A stretch of 5,484 nucleotides of DNA from NCBI GenBank assembly GCA_902463875.1, contig CABQHR010000124.1, forward strand, positions 1-5,484, given 5' to 3'. This document shows positions 1 through 5,414 of the stretch, one piece after another. A program made the position numbers and the translations under genes. The DNA is from an uncultured Collinsella sp. GTDB taxonomy: Bacteria; Actinomycetota; Coriobacteriia; Coriobacteriales; Coriobacteriaceae. The notes beneath the pieces are model-generated. The model searched no databases. It was given only the letters and a program-made list of their open reading frames with translations, and was not told where the DNA came from. Every line of letters begins with the position of its first letter. The stretch's first letter is position 1.

Positions 1-1325
1 TGCACGATGCGCCGGTTGCGGTGGGCGACGAGCTGATGGCTTTGCCGTCGCGTACGGTCTGTCGTGTGCGCGGGATTCAGGTGCATGGCGATACGCCGCG
101 CGCGCTGCCTGGGCAACGCGTGGCGCTCAACCTGGTTGGTGACGGTGTCGCGGCACTTGACCGCGGCGAGATGCTGGGCGTGGCAGACCGTTTTGGTCAG
201 ACGTTACGCTTTATGATGACGTTCACCTACCTGGGTCGCGAGGGTGCCAAGCCGCGCGTGCTCGAGTCGGGCGCGCGTGTGCACGTGATGGCGGGTACGG
301 CCGAGGTTGTCGGCCGCATCATGCTTTTGGAGGGCGAGGCCCCCATGGCGGTGGGCGAGACCCGTACCGTGCAGGTGCGCTTGGAGGAGCCGTTGCCGCT
401 GCGAGCCGGAGACCATGCTGTGGTGCTGTCGTATTCGCCCGTTATGCTCATTGGCGGCGGGCGTGTGCTGCTTTCGCGTTGCCGTCGTTCGCGCGAGCTT
501 GCCGAAGGAGAGCGTGCGCTGTATGTGGCGCTTGAGGCCGGCGATATCGCGGGCGGTGTGGGCGCTTGGCTGGCGCTACAGACGCTGCCGGTTACGACGG
601 CTGATGTTGCCGAGGCTTTGGATCTTGGTGTCGGCGAGGCCGATGCCGCACTGCGCGGATTGGTGGCGCAGGGCTCCGTTCGCAAGCTTGCCGCGGGCGA
701 TGCAGGCCTCTTGGCGGACGCCGTGGTGCTCGACGCTGCGATGGATTCACTGGCGGCGACCCTGTCAGCCATGCACGCGGCGGCCCCCAAGGAAACGGGC
801 TTTACGCCCGGCGCCGTTGCCCATGCAGCGTGGCCTGCCGCTGATGAAGGCGTTGCCGCGGCTCTGATTGCCGAGGGCTGCTCGCGTGGCGTGTGCGCCG
901 CCGAGGGCGCCGAGGTATTCGATCCTCATTCGGCCGCCGCGGCGGCACGCGTGGTGCGAGAGGCTTGCGAGCGCATCGTCGCGCTGCTTGACGAGGCTGG
1001 CCTGGATGCACCGGCGCTTCCCGAGGTGGGCGAACAGCTGCAGCTCGGTCGCGACACCATGACGCGTGCCCTGCGCGAGCTTTCGCTCAATCGCTCGATC
1101 GTTAAGGTCGAGCGCGACGTTGCCCTGTCTGCTACCGCCGAGGCCCATGCGCGTGAGCTCGTCGCCGCTGCCATTGAGGCAGCCGGCGGCGCAGCCACCA
1201 CGAGCGTGCTGCGCGAGGCCCTGGGTGTGTCGCGCAAACGTGCAATCAGCATCTTGGAGCACCTAGATGCCGTGCGCTTTACGGTGCTCGACAAGGAGGC
1301 CGGCGGCCTGAGGTCCCTGCGCTAG
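1..1325 (+). CDS. selB: Selenocysteine-specific elongation factor SelB, 5'-truncated by window edge
   Basis: SelB is the GTP-dependent factor that carries selenocysteinyl-tRNA to ribosomes at UGA codons marked by a SECIS hairpin. The reading frame is open from base 3 and ends at TAG 1323-1325, giving 440 visible codons. The GTPase domain (about 190 residues, judging from the ~614-aa E. coli protein) lies upstream. Residues 7-29 of the visible part contain the EF domain II signature ending in VRGIQVHG. Around residue 140, SYSPVMLIGGGRVLL matches the end of EF domain III (SP..TIGGG.VL). The remaining ~275 residues are Ala-rich and helical, as expected for the tandem winged-helix domains that bind SECIS RNA. 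The last of these ends in LGVSRKRAISILEHLD, a typical SelB C-terminus. The GTG at 21 is an internal codon, not the start. The tRNA-Sec gene follows 36 bases downstream, which supports the call. Confidence 0.96.
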   Translation, partial: HDAPVAVGDELMALPSRTVCRVRGIQVHGDTPRALPGQRVALNLVGDGVAALDRGEMLGVADRFGQTLRFMMTFTYLGREGAKPRVLESGARVHVMAGTAEVVGRIMLLEGEAPMAVGETRTVQVRLEEPLPLRAGDHAVVLSYSPVMLIGGGRVLLSRCRRSRELAEGERALYVALEAGDIAGGVGAWLALQTLPVTTADVAEALDLGVGEADAALRGLVAQGSVRKLAAGDAGLLADAVVLDAAMDSLAATLSAMHAAAPKETGFTPGAVAHAAWPAADEGVAAALIAEGCSRGVCAAEGAEVFDPHSAAAAARVVREACERIVALLDEAGLDAPALPEVGEQLQLGRDTMTRALRELSLNRSIVKVERDVALSATAEAHARELVAAAIEAAGGAATTSVLREALGVSRKRAISILEHLDAVRFTVLDKEAGGLRSLR

Positions 1326-1340
1326 ATCGGCTGCTCGGTT

Positions 1341-1349
1341 TGGTAAAAT
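1341..1349 (+). promoter_or_regulatory. Extended -10 promoter of selC
   Basis: The sequence TGGTAAAAT is an extended -10 element (TGn followed by TAAAAT, 1344-1349). Transcription would start near 1356, about six bases before the tRNA, a normal short 5' leader for a tRNA gene. No convincing -35 hexamer is seen at the expected place (about 1321-1326, overlapping the selB stop), which fits an extended -10 promoter. A very similar stretch (CTCG, an optional G, then TTTGGTA) precedes the FAD-subunit gene near 4461. Inferred from sequence alone. Confidence 0.5.
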
Positions 1350-1361
1350 ACCGCCGCACTT

Positions 1362-1458
1362 GGGAACGGATGGGCTCCGGTGGGCTCCGCGGTCCTCAAA
1401 ACCGTTGCGAGGCGTGCAAAACGTCTTGGATGTGTTCGATTCACATACGTTCCCGCCA
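1362..1458 (+). tRNA. selC: tRNA-Sec (selenocysteine), anticodon TCA
   Basis: This is the UGA-decoding tRNA that SelA charges with selenium and SelB delivers. It folds like E. coli tRNA-Sec. The acceptor arms are 1362-1369 and 1447-1454: seven Watson-Crick pairs, with a G.A at the eighth position. A two-base linker follows. The D stem has 6 bp (1372-1377 with 1382-1387) around a four-base CGGT loop. The anticodon stem is 1389-1393 with 1401-1405, its loop is CCTCAAA, and the anticodon TCA is at 1396-1398. The long variable arm has about 8 bp (1408-1415 with 1421-1428) and a GCAAA loop. The T stem is 1430-1434 with 1442-1446, with loop TTCGATT. Discriminator G1455 and an encoded CCA (1456-1458) complete it. 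The 6-bp D stem, 4-base D loop, long variable arm and TCA anticodon rule out Ser and Leu tRNAs. Base 33 of the loop is C1395 instead of the near-universal U. Confidence 0.96.
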
Positions 1459-1490
1459 TATGCTACCAGCGCTTTTGTGCTCGCGGTCTT

Positions 1491-1522
1491 GCTGCGTGCC
1501 GCAAAGGCGCTGTTTTGTTTTT
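1491..1522 (+). terminator. Candidate weak intrinsic terminator of selC
   Basis: A short stem (1496-1500 with 1506-1510, one G-U pair, loop GCAAA) can be lengthened past a bulged T. It is followed by a T-rich run, TTTTGTTTTT, at 1513-1522. Position and T-tract suit termination of the tRNA transcript about 55 bases past CCA. The stem is short, so the call is tentative. If it fails, selC and mobA could be co-transcribed. Confidence 0.4.
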
Positions 1523-1550
1523 GCACGAGCTTTTCGTAGCGCTGCTATTT
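1521..1550 (+). promoter_or_regulatory. Possible weak promoter before mobA
   Basis: TTGCAC (1521-1526) could be a -35 element, with CTATTT at 1545-1550 as a poor -10 after an 18-base spacer. TG at 1543-1544 lies just upstream of it. It sits after the selC terminator candidate and leaves a leader of about 55 bases before the mobA start. The rest of 1459-1612 shows no gene and no recognisable riboswitch. Confidence 0.22.
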
Positions 1551-1596
1551 CGGTGGCTGTATTTAGCTTCGTGCACCGGGTTTCGAGCATGCCGAT

Positions 1597-1603
1597 GGAG
1601 GTG
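1597..1603 (+). promoter_or_regulatory. Ribosome binding site fixing the mobA start
   Basis: GGAGGTG is a strong Shine-Dalgarno sequence nine bases before ATG 1613. In-frame ATG codons at 1589 and 1595 lie at or before this element and have no equivalent upstream site. This decides for 1613. Confidence 0.75.
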
Positions 1604-1612
1604 TTTTGCCGT

Positions 1613-2245
1613 ATGACTACCGTAAGACGTGCCGATCTTTCTTGTGTCGTCCAAGCGGGTGGGCTGTCCTCGCGCATGGGCTGTGATAAGGCGCGCATGG
1701 CGTTTTGCGGCGAGCCGCTCATCGAACGCGTGCTGGGTCGGCTGGCGCCAGTTGCCGGCGAGTTGGTCGTGACGACTTCGCGTCCCAGCGAGCTTGTCTA
1801 CCTTGAGGAGCGCGCGTTTGGCGGCCTGGTGCCGCGAATAGTGTCGGACCTTGAGGGGCCGGCGGGCGCCATGCGCGGCATCGCGAGTTCGCTGACTGCG
1901 GCCCGGCTGCCTCTCGTTGCTATCGTCGCCTGTGATATGCCGTTTGTCTCTTCGGAGCTTATCGGTGCCCTTGCTGGCTGTGTCGAGGCCGAGGCGCTCG
2001 ACGTGTGCGTGCCGCGCGAGGAGCGGGGGATTGAGCCGCTTTGCGCCGTCTGGCGCCGTGACGCGTGTGCGCCGGTTGCCCAAGAGCTGCTCGCCGGTGA
2101 CCGTCAGCGAATCCGCTGCCTGATTGACCGGGTGAACGCCGGGTACTTGGACGAGCCTCAGATTGTCGCGGTCGCCGGCTCGACGCTCTGCTTCGAAAAC
2201 GTCAATACGCCCGAGGAGTTTGCGGCGGCCGAGTTGCTCGCCTAG
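1613..2245 (+). CDS. mobA: Molybdenum cofactor guanylyltransferase MobA
   Basis: MobA transfers GMP from GTP to Mo-molybdopterin in the cytoplasm, making the MGD cofactor used by DMSO-reductase-family enzymes such as formate dehydrogenases. The 210-aa product has the usual MobA length and its marks in order. The nucleotide-binding loop is VVQAGGLSSRMGCDKA (12-27), with Q where most members have L or A. LEGPAGAMRGI (80-90) follows, then ACDMPF (106-111), whose D108 should bind Mg2+. Next are GIEPLCAVW (139-147) and FENVNTPEEF (194-203). The SSRMG.DK form and the NVNTPEE ending favour MobA over the cytidylyltransferase MocA. The frame stays open back to 1340, but that stretch covers the tRNA. 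The start at 1613 gives the loop its normal distance from the N-terminus and has a good ribosome binding site. The DUF3343 gene follows after 15 bases, probably in the same transcript. Confidence 0.93.
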   Translation: MTTVRRADLSCVVQAGGLSSRMGCDKARMAFCGEPLIERVLGRLAPVAGELVVTTSRPSELVYLEERAFGGLVPRIVSDLEGPAGAMRGIASSLTAARLPLVAIVACDMPFVSSELIGALAGCVEAEALDVCVPREERGIEPLCAVWRRDACAPVAQELLAGDRQRIRCLIDRVNAGYLDEPQIVAVAGSTLCFENVNTPEEFAAAELLA

Positions 2246-2260
2246 ACGATTGGAGTTGCC

Positions 2261-2656
2261 ATGTCTCACGATATTTGTCCCGACACGGGAGAACCTTGCA
2301 CTTGCGACGGGTCCGAACCCTGTACCTGCGGTTGCGGTGGCTGTGGACATACTGCGGAAGAGGAAGCGGCCGCCGCGGCGTATCGCGATGCACACCGCGA
2401 AGGCCCGTCCGGTGATGCTCTCGACCATGAACGCAAGATCATCGTTTCGTTCGATAGCACCTTCGATGTGATGGAATGCGAGCAGCTGTGCCTTGCCGCC
2501 GGTGTGCCCGGGCGCATCATGCCGCTGCCCGGCTCCATCACCGCCGGCTGTGGGCTGTGCTGGGCCATGCCGTTCTCGGGCGATGCTCTCGCCGCCTTCC
2601 GCGCTGCCACCGAAGGCCGCATAACCCCTGCCGACTACCATCAGCTCGTCCTCTAA
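2261..2656 (+). CDS. DUF3343 protein (putative Se/S carrier family) with Cys-rich N-terminal extension
   Basis: The 131-aa product has two parts. Residues ~59-105 match the DUF3343 pattern: IIVSFDSTFDVMECEQL, then GVPGRIMPLPGSITAGCGL, with the family's conserved Cys-Gly at C97-G98. Comparative genomics studies have described DUF3343 as a putative selenium/sulfur carrier-like family associated with selenium use; its biochemistry is not settled. The first 30 residues are unusual. Seven cysteines (6, 13, 15, 21, 23, 25, 28) and H3/H30 include two EPCTC copies (11-15, 19-23), and an acidic, Ala-rich linker follows. This could bind metal (Zn, Fe-S) or hold a thiol or selenium relay; that is inference. 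GGAG at 2252-2255 lies five bases before ATG 2261, and no later in-frame start precedes the domain, so the extension is probably translated. Extra cysteines are at 73, 77 and 100. Located 15 bases after mobA, it is likely co-transcribed with it. Confidence 0.85.
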   Translation: MSHDICPDTGEPCTCDGSEPCTCGCGGCGHTAEEEAAAAAYRDAHREGPSGDALDHERKIIVSFDSTFDVMECEQLCLAAGVPGRIMPLPGSITAGCGLCWAMPFSGDALAAFRAATEGRITPADYHQLVL

Positions 2657-2666
2657 CCACCAACAT

Positions 2667-2697
2667 CACCACAAAGGTGCCTGTCCCCAATGTGGTG
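2667..2697. repeat. REP-like inverted repeat with GGTGCCTGTCCCC core
   Basis: CACCACA (2667-2673) and TGTGGTG (2691-2697) are perfect 7-base inverted arms around a 17-base loop that holds GGTGCCTGTCCCC (2676-2688). From memory, the reverse complement GGGGACAGGCACC recurs in intergenic repeats of many bacterial genomes, including Coriobacteriia, some linked to REP/Y1-type transposases. Only one copy is in this window, so dispersal is not shown here. It starts 10 bases after the DUF3343 stop and has no T-tract, so it is not an obvious intrinsic terminator. Confidence 0.5.
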
Positions 2698-2811
2698 GCT
2701 TGGAACACGTGGACGAAACAGGTTTGAAACACGGGTTTTGCATGTCAGGCACTCAAAAACGCTTCTACCTGCATCGTAATCAAAACGAAACATCTGCTCG
2801 TCGGCTTATGC

Positions 2812-2847
2812 GTAACTTTGCTGCAACAGTGCGATATTATCCATACT
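2812..2847 (+). promoter_or_regulatory. Possible gdhA promoter region
   Basis: Two weak pairings are possible. One is GTAACT (2812-2817) with TATTAT (2835-2840) at a 17-base spacer. The other is TTGCTG (2818-2823) with CATACT (2842-2847) at 18 bases. Either gives a leader of roughly 60-70 bases. Nothing else in the 257-base gap looks like a promoter, yet gdhA is expected to have its own because a REP-like element separates it from the upstream genes. The choice between the pairs cannot be made from sequence. Confidence 0.25.
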
Positions 2848-2913
2848 CGATAAAGCTCGCGGCGCATGGGGCGCCTCGAACGATACTTTTCTTTTCCATC
2901 AATTGGAGGAAGC

Positions 2914-4269
2914 ATGAGCTACACGCAGAAAGTTCTCGACGAGCTCAAGGCCCGCTATCCCGAGCAGCCTGAGTTCATCCAGGCCGCGACCGAGATCCTC
3001 GGCACCATCCAGCCGGCGCTCGACGCCCATCCCGAGTACGAGGAGGCCGCCCTGCTTGAGCGCCTCGTCGAGCCCGAGCGCATCGTCATGTTCCGTGTCC
3101 CCTGGGTCGACGACCAGGGCAAGGTCCAAGTCAACCGCGGCTACCGCGTCGAGTTCAACTCTGCCATTGGACCCTACAAGGGCGGCCTGCGCTTTAACCC
3201 GACGGTCACCCTGGGCATGCTCAAGTTCCTGGGTCTGGAGCAGATCCTCAAGAACAGCCTGACCACCCTTCCCATGGGCGGCGGCAAGGGCGGCTCCGAC
3301 TTTGACCCCAAGGGCAAGTCCAACAACGAGATCATGCGCTTCTGCCAGTCCTTCATGACCGAGCTCTATCGCCACATTGGCCCCAATACCGACGTTCCCG
3401 CCGGCGACCTGGGCGTTGGCGGCCGCGAGGTTGCCTACATGTTCGGTCAGTACAAGCGCCTGACCAACGAGTGGACCGGCGTCCTCACCGGCAAGGGCCT
3501 CTCCTTTGGCGGCTCGCTCGCCCGTACCGAGGCCACCGGCTACGGTTTGGTCTACTTTGTGGACGAGTACCTCAAGAGCCGCGGTGACTCCTTCGAGGGC
3601 AAGAACGTCGTCGTTCACGGTTCCGGTAACGTCGCTATCTACGCGGTCCAGAAGGTCTCCCAGCTCGGCGGCAAGGTGCTGGCCTGCTCCGACACCCACG
3701 GCTGGGTCGAGGATCCCGACGGCATCGACTACACCGTGCTTGAGCACGTCTACAACAAGAAGCGCTCCGGCCACGACAAGGGCGTTACGCTCGCTATGTA
3801 CGTCGACGAGAAGCCCAATGCCGTGTGGCACGAGGGCGACGGCCGCGGCGTGTGGCAGCTTCCTTGCGACATCGCGCTGCCCTGCGCTCGCGAGAACACG
3901 CTGCTGCTCGAGGACGCCCAGGCGCTCGTCGCCAACGGCTGCAAGGTGGTCGGCGAGGGCGCGAACATGCCCACGACCATCGAGGCCACGACCTACTTCC
4001 AGGAGAACGGCGTCGCCTTTATGCCCGGTAAGGCTGCCAACGCCGGCGGCGTGCTCGTGTCCGGCCTGGAGATGAGCCAGAACGCCGAGCACCTGTCCTG
4101 GACCTTCGAGGAGGTCGACGGCAAGCTCGAGCAGCTCATGCGCGGCATGTTCCACAACGTGGACGACACCGCCAAGGAGTACGGCGAGGAGGGCAACTTC
4201 GTCATGGGCGCCAACATCGCCGGCTTCCTGAAGGTCGCCGATGCCATGCTCGCCCAGGGCGTCTGCTAA
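2914..4269 (+). CDS. gdhA: Glutamate dehydrogenase GdhA (hexameric, NADP-type family)
   Basis: The cytoplasmic enzyme interconverts 2-oxoglutarate plus ammonium and glutamate, linking nitrogen assimilation or amino-acid catabolism to central carbon. The 451-aa product is full length for the ~450-aa hexameric class. Landmarks are GPYKGGLRF (86-94, K89 substrate lysine), K104 in MLKF, PMGGGKGGSDFDPKG (120-134, catalytic K125) and DVPAGDLGVGGRE (160-172, catalytic D165). The Rossmann dinucleotide loop is GSGNVA (236-241). Numbering runs about three behind E. coli GdhA. The strand after the loop ends in CSDTHGW (258-264), which does not clearly settle NADPH versus NADH. ATG 2914 follows GGAGGA (2905-2910); an earlier in-frame ATG at 2866 lacks this site. 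Codon choice is strongly biased to C- and G-ending forms compared with selB and mobA, suggesting high expression. A strong terminator follows. No functional tie to the selenium genes is evident. Confidence 0.97.
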   Translation: MSYTQKVLDELKARYPEQPEFIQAATEILGTIQPALDAHPEYEEAALLERLVEPERIVMFRVPWVDDQGKVQVNRGYRVEFNSAIGPYKGGLRFNPTVTLGMLKFLGLEQILKNSLTTLPMGGGKGGSDFDPKGKSNNEIMRFCQSFMTELYRHIGPNTDVPAGDLGVGGREVAYMFGQYKRLTNEWTGVLTGKGLSFGGSLARTEATGYGLVYFVDEYLKSRGDSFEGKNVVVHGSGNVAIYAVQKVSQLGGKVLACSDTHGWVEDPDGIDYTVLEHVYNKKRSGHDKGVTLAMYVDEKPNAVWHEGDGRGVWQLPCDIALPCARENTLLLEDAQALVANGCKVVGEGANMPTTIEATTYFQENGVAFMPGKAANAGGVLVSGLEMSQNAEHLSWTFEEVDGKLEQLMRGMFHNVDDTAKEYGEEGNFVMGANIAGFLKVADAMLAQGVC

Positions 4270-4295
4270 ATCTTCGCTCGATATAGCATGTGATG

Positions 4296-4329
4296 AGGCT
4301 CCCAGCCATTCCGGCTGGGAGCCTTTTCT
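4296..4329 (+). terminator. Strong intrinsic terminator of gdhA
   Basis: GGCTCCCAGCC (4297-4307) pairs perfectly with GGCTGGGAGCC (4313-4323) around an ATTCC loop. A4296-T4324 makes a twelfth pair. The stem is followed by TTTTCT. It begins 27 bases after the gdhA stop and separates gdhA from the downstream oxidoreductase operon. Confidence 0.93.
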
Positions 4330-4348
4330 ATCCCGGAGGACTCCTCAT

Positions 4349-4417
4349 AACTTGCGGTGATATACGGACTGTTTTGCGTTCCAGAACGACTAATCAGTCC
4401 GTATATCACCGCAAGTT
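4349..4417. repeat. 69-base near-continuous hairpin (23-bp perfect inverted repeat)
   Basis: Bases 4349-4371 and 4395-4417 are exact reverse complements (23 bp, no mismatch). The 23-base interval between them folds further. T-A pairs form at 4373/4393 and 4374/4392, G4376 pairs with C4390, and CGTTC (4377-4381) pairs with GAACG (4384-4388), broken only by two T.T mismatches and one bulged A. In RNA the stem can extend outward by about four more pairs with wobbles. There is no T-tract after it and it encodes no protein. It lies 19 bases past the gdhA terminator and about 50 bases before the next promoter. It may be a dispersed palindromic element, a small structured RNA, or a DNA cruciform site. 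The family is not recognised. Confidence 0.85.
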
Positions 4418-4466
4418 GTGGATGGGTGGGTGGATTTTGTCCTAAAACGGTGTGCGGCCCCTCGTT

Positions 4467-4475
4467 TGGTACACT
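4467..4475 (+). promoter_or_regulatory. Extended -10 promoter of the FAD-subunit operon
   Basis: TGGTACACT is an extended -10 (TGn plus TACACT, 4470-4475), with transcription expected near 4482 and a leader of about 30 bases. The -35 position (around 4447-4452) is poor. It resembles the selC promoter over the preceding bases (CTCG then TTTGGTA). Placed just downstream of the long hairpin. Confidence 0.45.
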
Positions 4476-4501
4476 AAAAGGTACTGGACAAGTGAAGAGA
4501 T

Positions 4502-4508
4502 GGGGGAG
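4502..4508 (+). promoter_or_regulatory. Ribosome binding site bearing on the FAD-subunit start
   Basis: GGGGGAG lies only three bases before GTG 4512, closer than usual. The competing in-frame ATG at 4500 overlaps this element and has no good site of its own, only a purine-rich GTGAAGAG directly abutting it. The evidence favours 4512, but modestly. Confidence 0.5.
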
Positions 4509-4511
4509 AAC

Positions 4512-5414
4512 GTGCTCAAGTTCGGTACCTACGTCCGTGTTGGAAACGCGGCCGAAGCCTATGAGCTCTTACAGAAGAACCGCAACAACAAGATTGTGGG
4601 CGGTGGCATTTGGATGCGCCTGGGTTCGCGTCGCGTGGCGACGGCGATTGACCTTTCGGCCTGCGGACTCGACCAGATCGAGGAGACCGAGACCGAGTTT
4701 CGCATCGGTGCCATGTGTACCCTGCGCCAGCTCGAGCGCCATGCCGGGCTCAACGCGCTTGTCAACCATGTCTTTGAGTTCGCCGTCCACGACATCGTGG
4801 GCGTGCAGCTGCGCAACACCGCCACGGTGGGCGGCAGCATCTACGGCCGCTTTGGCTTCTCGGACGTTCTCTCCGCCTTCCTCGCGCTCGATTCCTATGT
4901 TGAGCTGACGGGCGCCGGCCGCGTTCCGCTTGCCGAGTTTGTGAACATGGGCTATGTGCGCGACGTGATCGAGCACGTCGTGGTCGTCAAGCACGATTAC
5001 CGTGCGAGCTACGAGGCCGTGCGCAAGGCCGCGACCGACTTCCCCTCCTTAAACGTCACCGCCGCCTGGTGGGACAACAGCTGGCATGTCACCGTGGGTG
5101 CCCGCCCGCTGCGTGCGACCCTGCTGCAGGGTGAGGCATGTGGCCTGGTGAGCGAGCAGCCTTCCGAGGATGAGCTGCGCGCCCTGGCTGCATCCGTGCG
5201 TGCCCTGAGCTACGGCACCAACCTGTGGGGCTCGGCCGACTACCGCCGCCGCATCTCGGCCCCGCTCGCCATCCAGGCCGTGCGCCGCGCCGCCGGTATC
5301 GAGCTTTCGGCCGCGCTTGCCCGCGAGCTCGAGACCGTGCAGATCCCTAAGTTCGCCACGGACGAGTATTCCTGCCGCCGCGTGCCCGGCGTCGATTCTA
5401 GCGAGGTGCGCTAA
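4512..5414 (+). CDS. FAD-binding subunit of a xanthine dehydrogenase/CoxM-type molybdenum hydroxylase
   Basis: This 300-aa protein is the medium, FAD-carrying subunit (XdhB/CoxM type) that passes electrons between the [2Fe-2S] subunit and the final acceptor. IVGGGIWMRLG (28-38) stands in for the usual AGGT.L FAD loop. LRNTATVGGSI (100-110) is the second FAD motif (RN.AT.GG.I), and D118 of the following segment is conserved. The C-terminal flavoprotein domain carries LWGSADYRRR (239-247 region) and ends in a typical helix with VRR. The GGGIWMRLG and GGSIYGRFGFSD versions recall a subfamily seen in anaerobic gut Firmicutes and Actinobacteria; this is memory, not a search. The start is probably GTG 4512 (MLKFGTYVRV), with ATG 4500 adding MGEN as the alternative and GTG 4452 unlikely because it precedes the promoter. 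The substrate (xanthine, another purine or an N-heterocycle) cannot be told from this subunit. The stop overlaps the next start, so the two are translationally coupled. Confidence 0.93.
   Translation: MLKFGTYVRVGNAAEAYELLQKNRNNKIVGGGIWMRLGSRRVATAIDLSACGLDQIEETETEFRIGAMCTLRQLERHAGLNALVNHVFEFAVHDIVGVQLRNTATVGGSIYGRFGFSDVLSAFLALDSYVELTGAGRVPLAEFVNMGYVRDVIEHVVVVKHDYRASYEAVRKAATDFPSLNVTAAWWDNSWHVTVGARPLRATLLQGEACGLVSEQPSEDELRALAASVRALSYGTNLWGSADYRRRISAPLAIQAVRRAAGIELSAALARELETVQIPKFATDEYSCRRVPGVDSSEVR

Noticed and set aside
1371..1389. Tandem direct repeat of TGGGCTCCG
   Set aside because: It is the two halves of the tRNA-Sec D arm, explained by the 6-bp D stem and CGGT loop.
1340..1612. Upstream continuation of the mobA reading frame (about 91 extra codons)
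   Set aside because: It runs through the tRNA-Sec gene, has no family similarity to MobA, and a strong ribosome binding site plus the position of the nucleotide-binding loop place the start at 1613.
1463..2641. 392-codon open frame on the minus strand opposite mobA and the DUF3343 gene
   Set aside because: It spans two well-supported genes on the other strand plus their gap, and has Arg/His/Gly-rich composition typical of an antisense shadow.
2700..2913. Short open frame beginning at 2700 in the gap before gdhA
   Set aside because: It has no ribosome binding site, overlaps the start of gdhA in another frame, and has no recognisable domain. It appears to be chance.
2899..4155. 418-codon open frame on the minus strand opposite gdhA
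   Set aside because: It mirrors gdhA codon periodicity (C/G-ending codons leave few stops on the other strand), is low-complexity Ala/Leu/Val/Gly-rich, and has no recognisable domain.
4395..4425. The second arm of the long hairpin as a rho-independent terminator
   Set aside because: The downstream bases are GTGGATGG with no T-tract, and the real gdhA terminator is already present at 4296-4329.
2261..5414. Selenocysteine codons (in-frame TGA with a SECIS hairpin) inside the window's own genes
   Set aside because: The DUF3343, gdhA and FAD-subunit genes are continuous to TAA stops at the family-typical ends, and no conserved position is interrupted by TGA. The selenoprotein targets must lie elsewhere.
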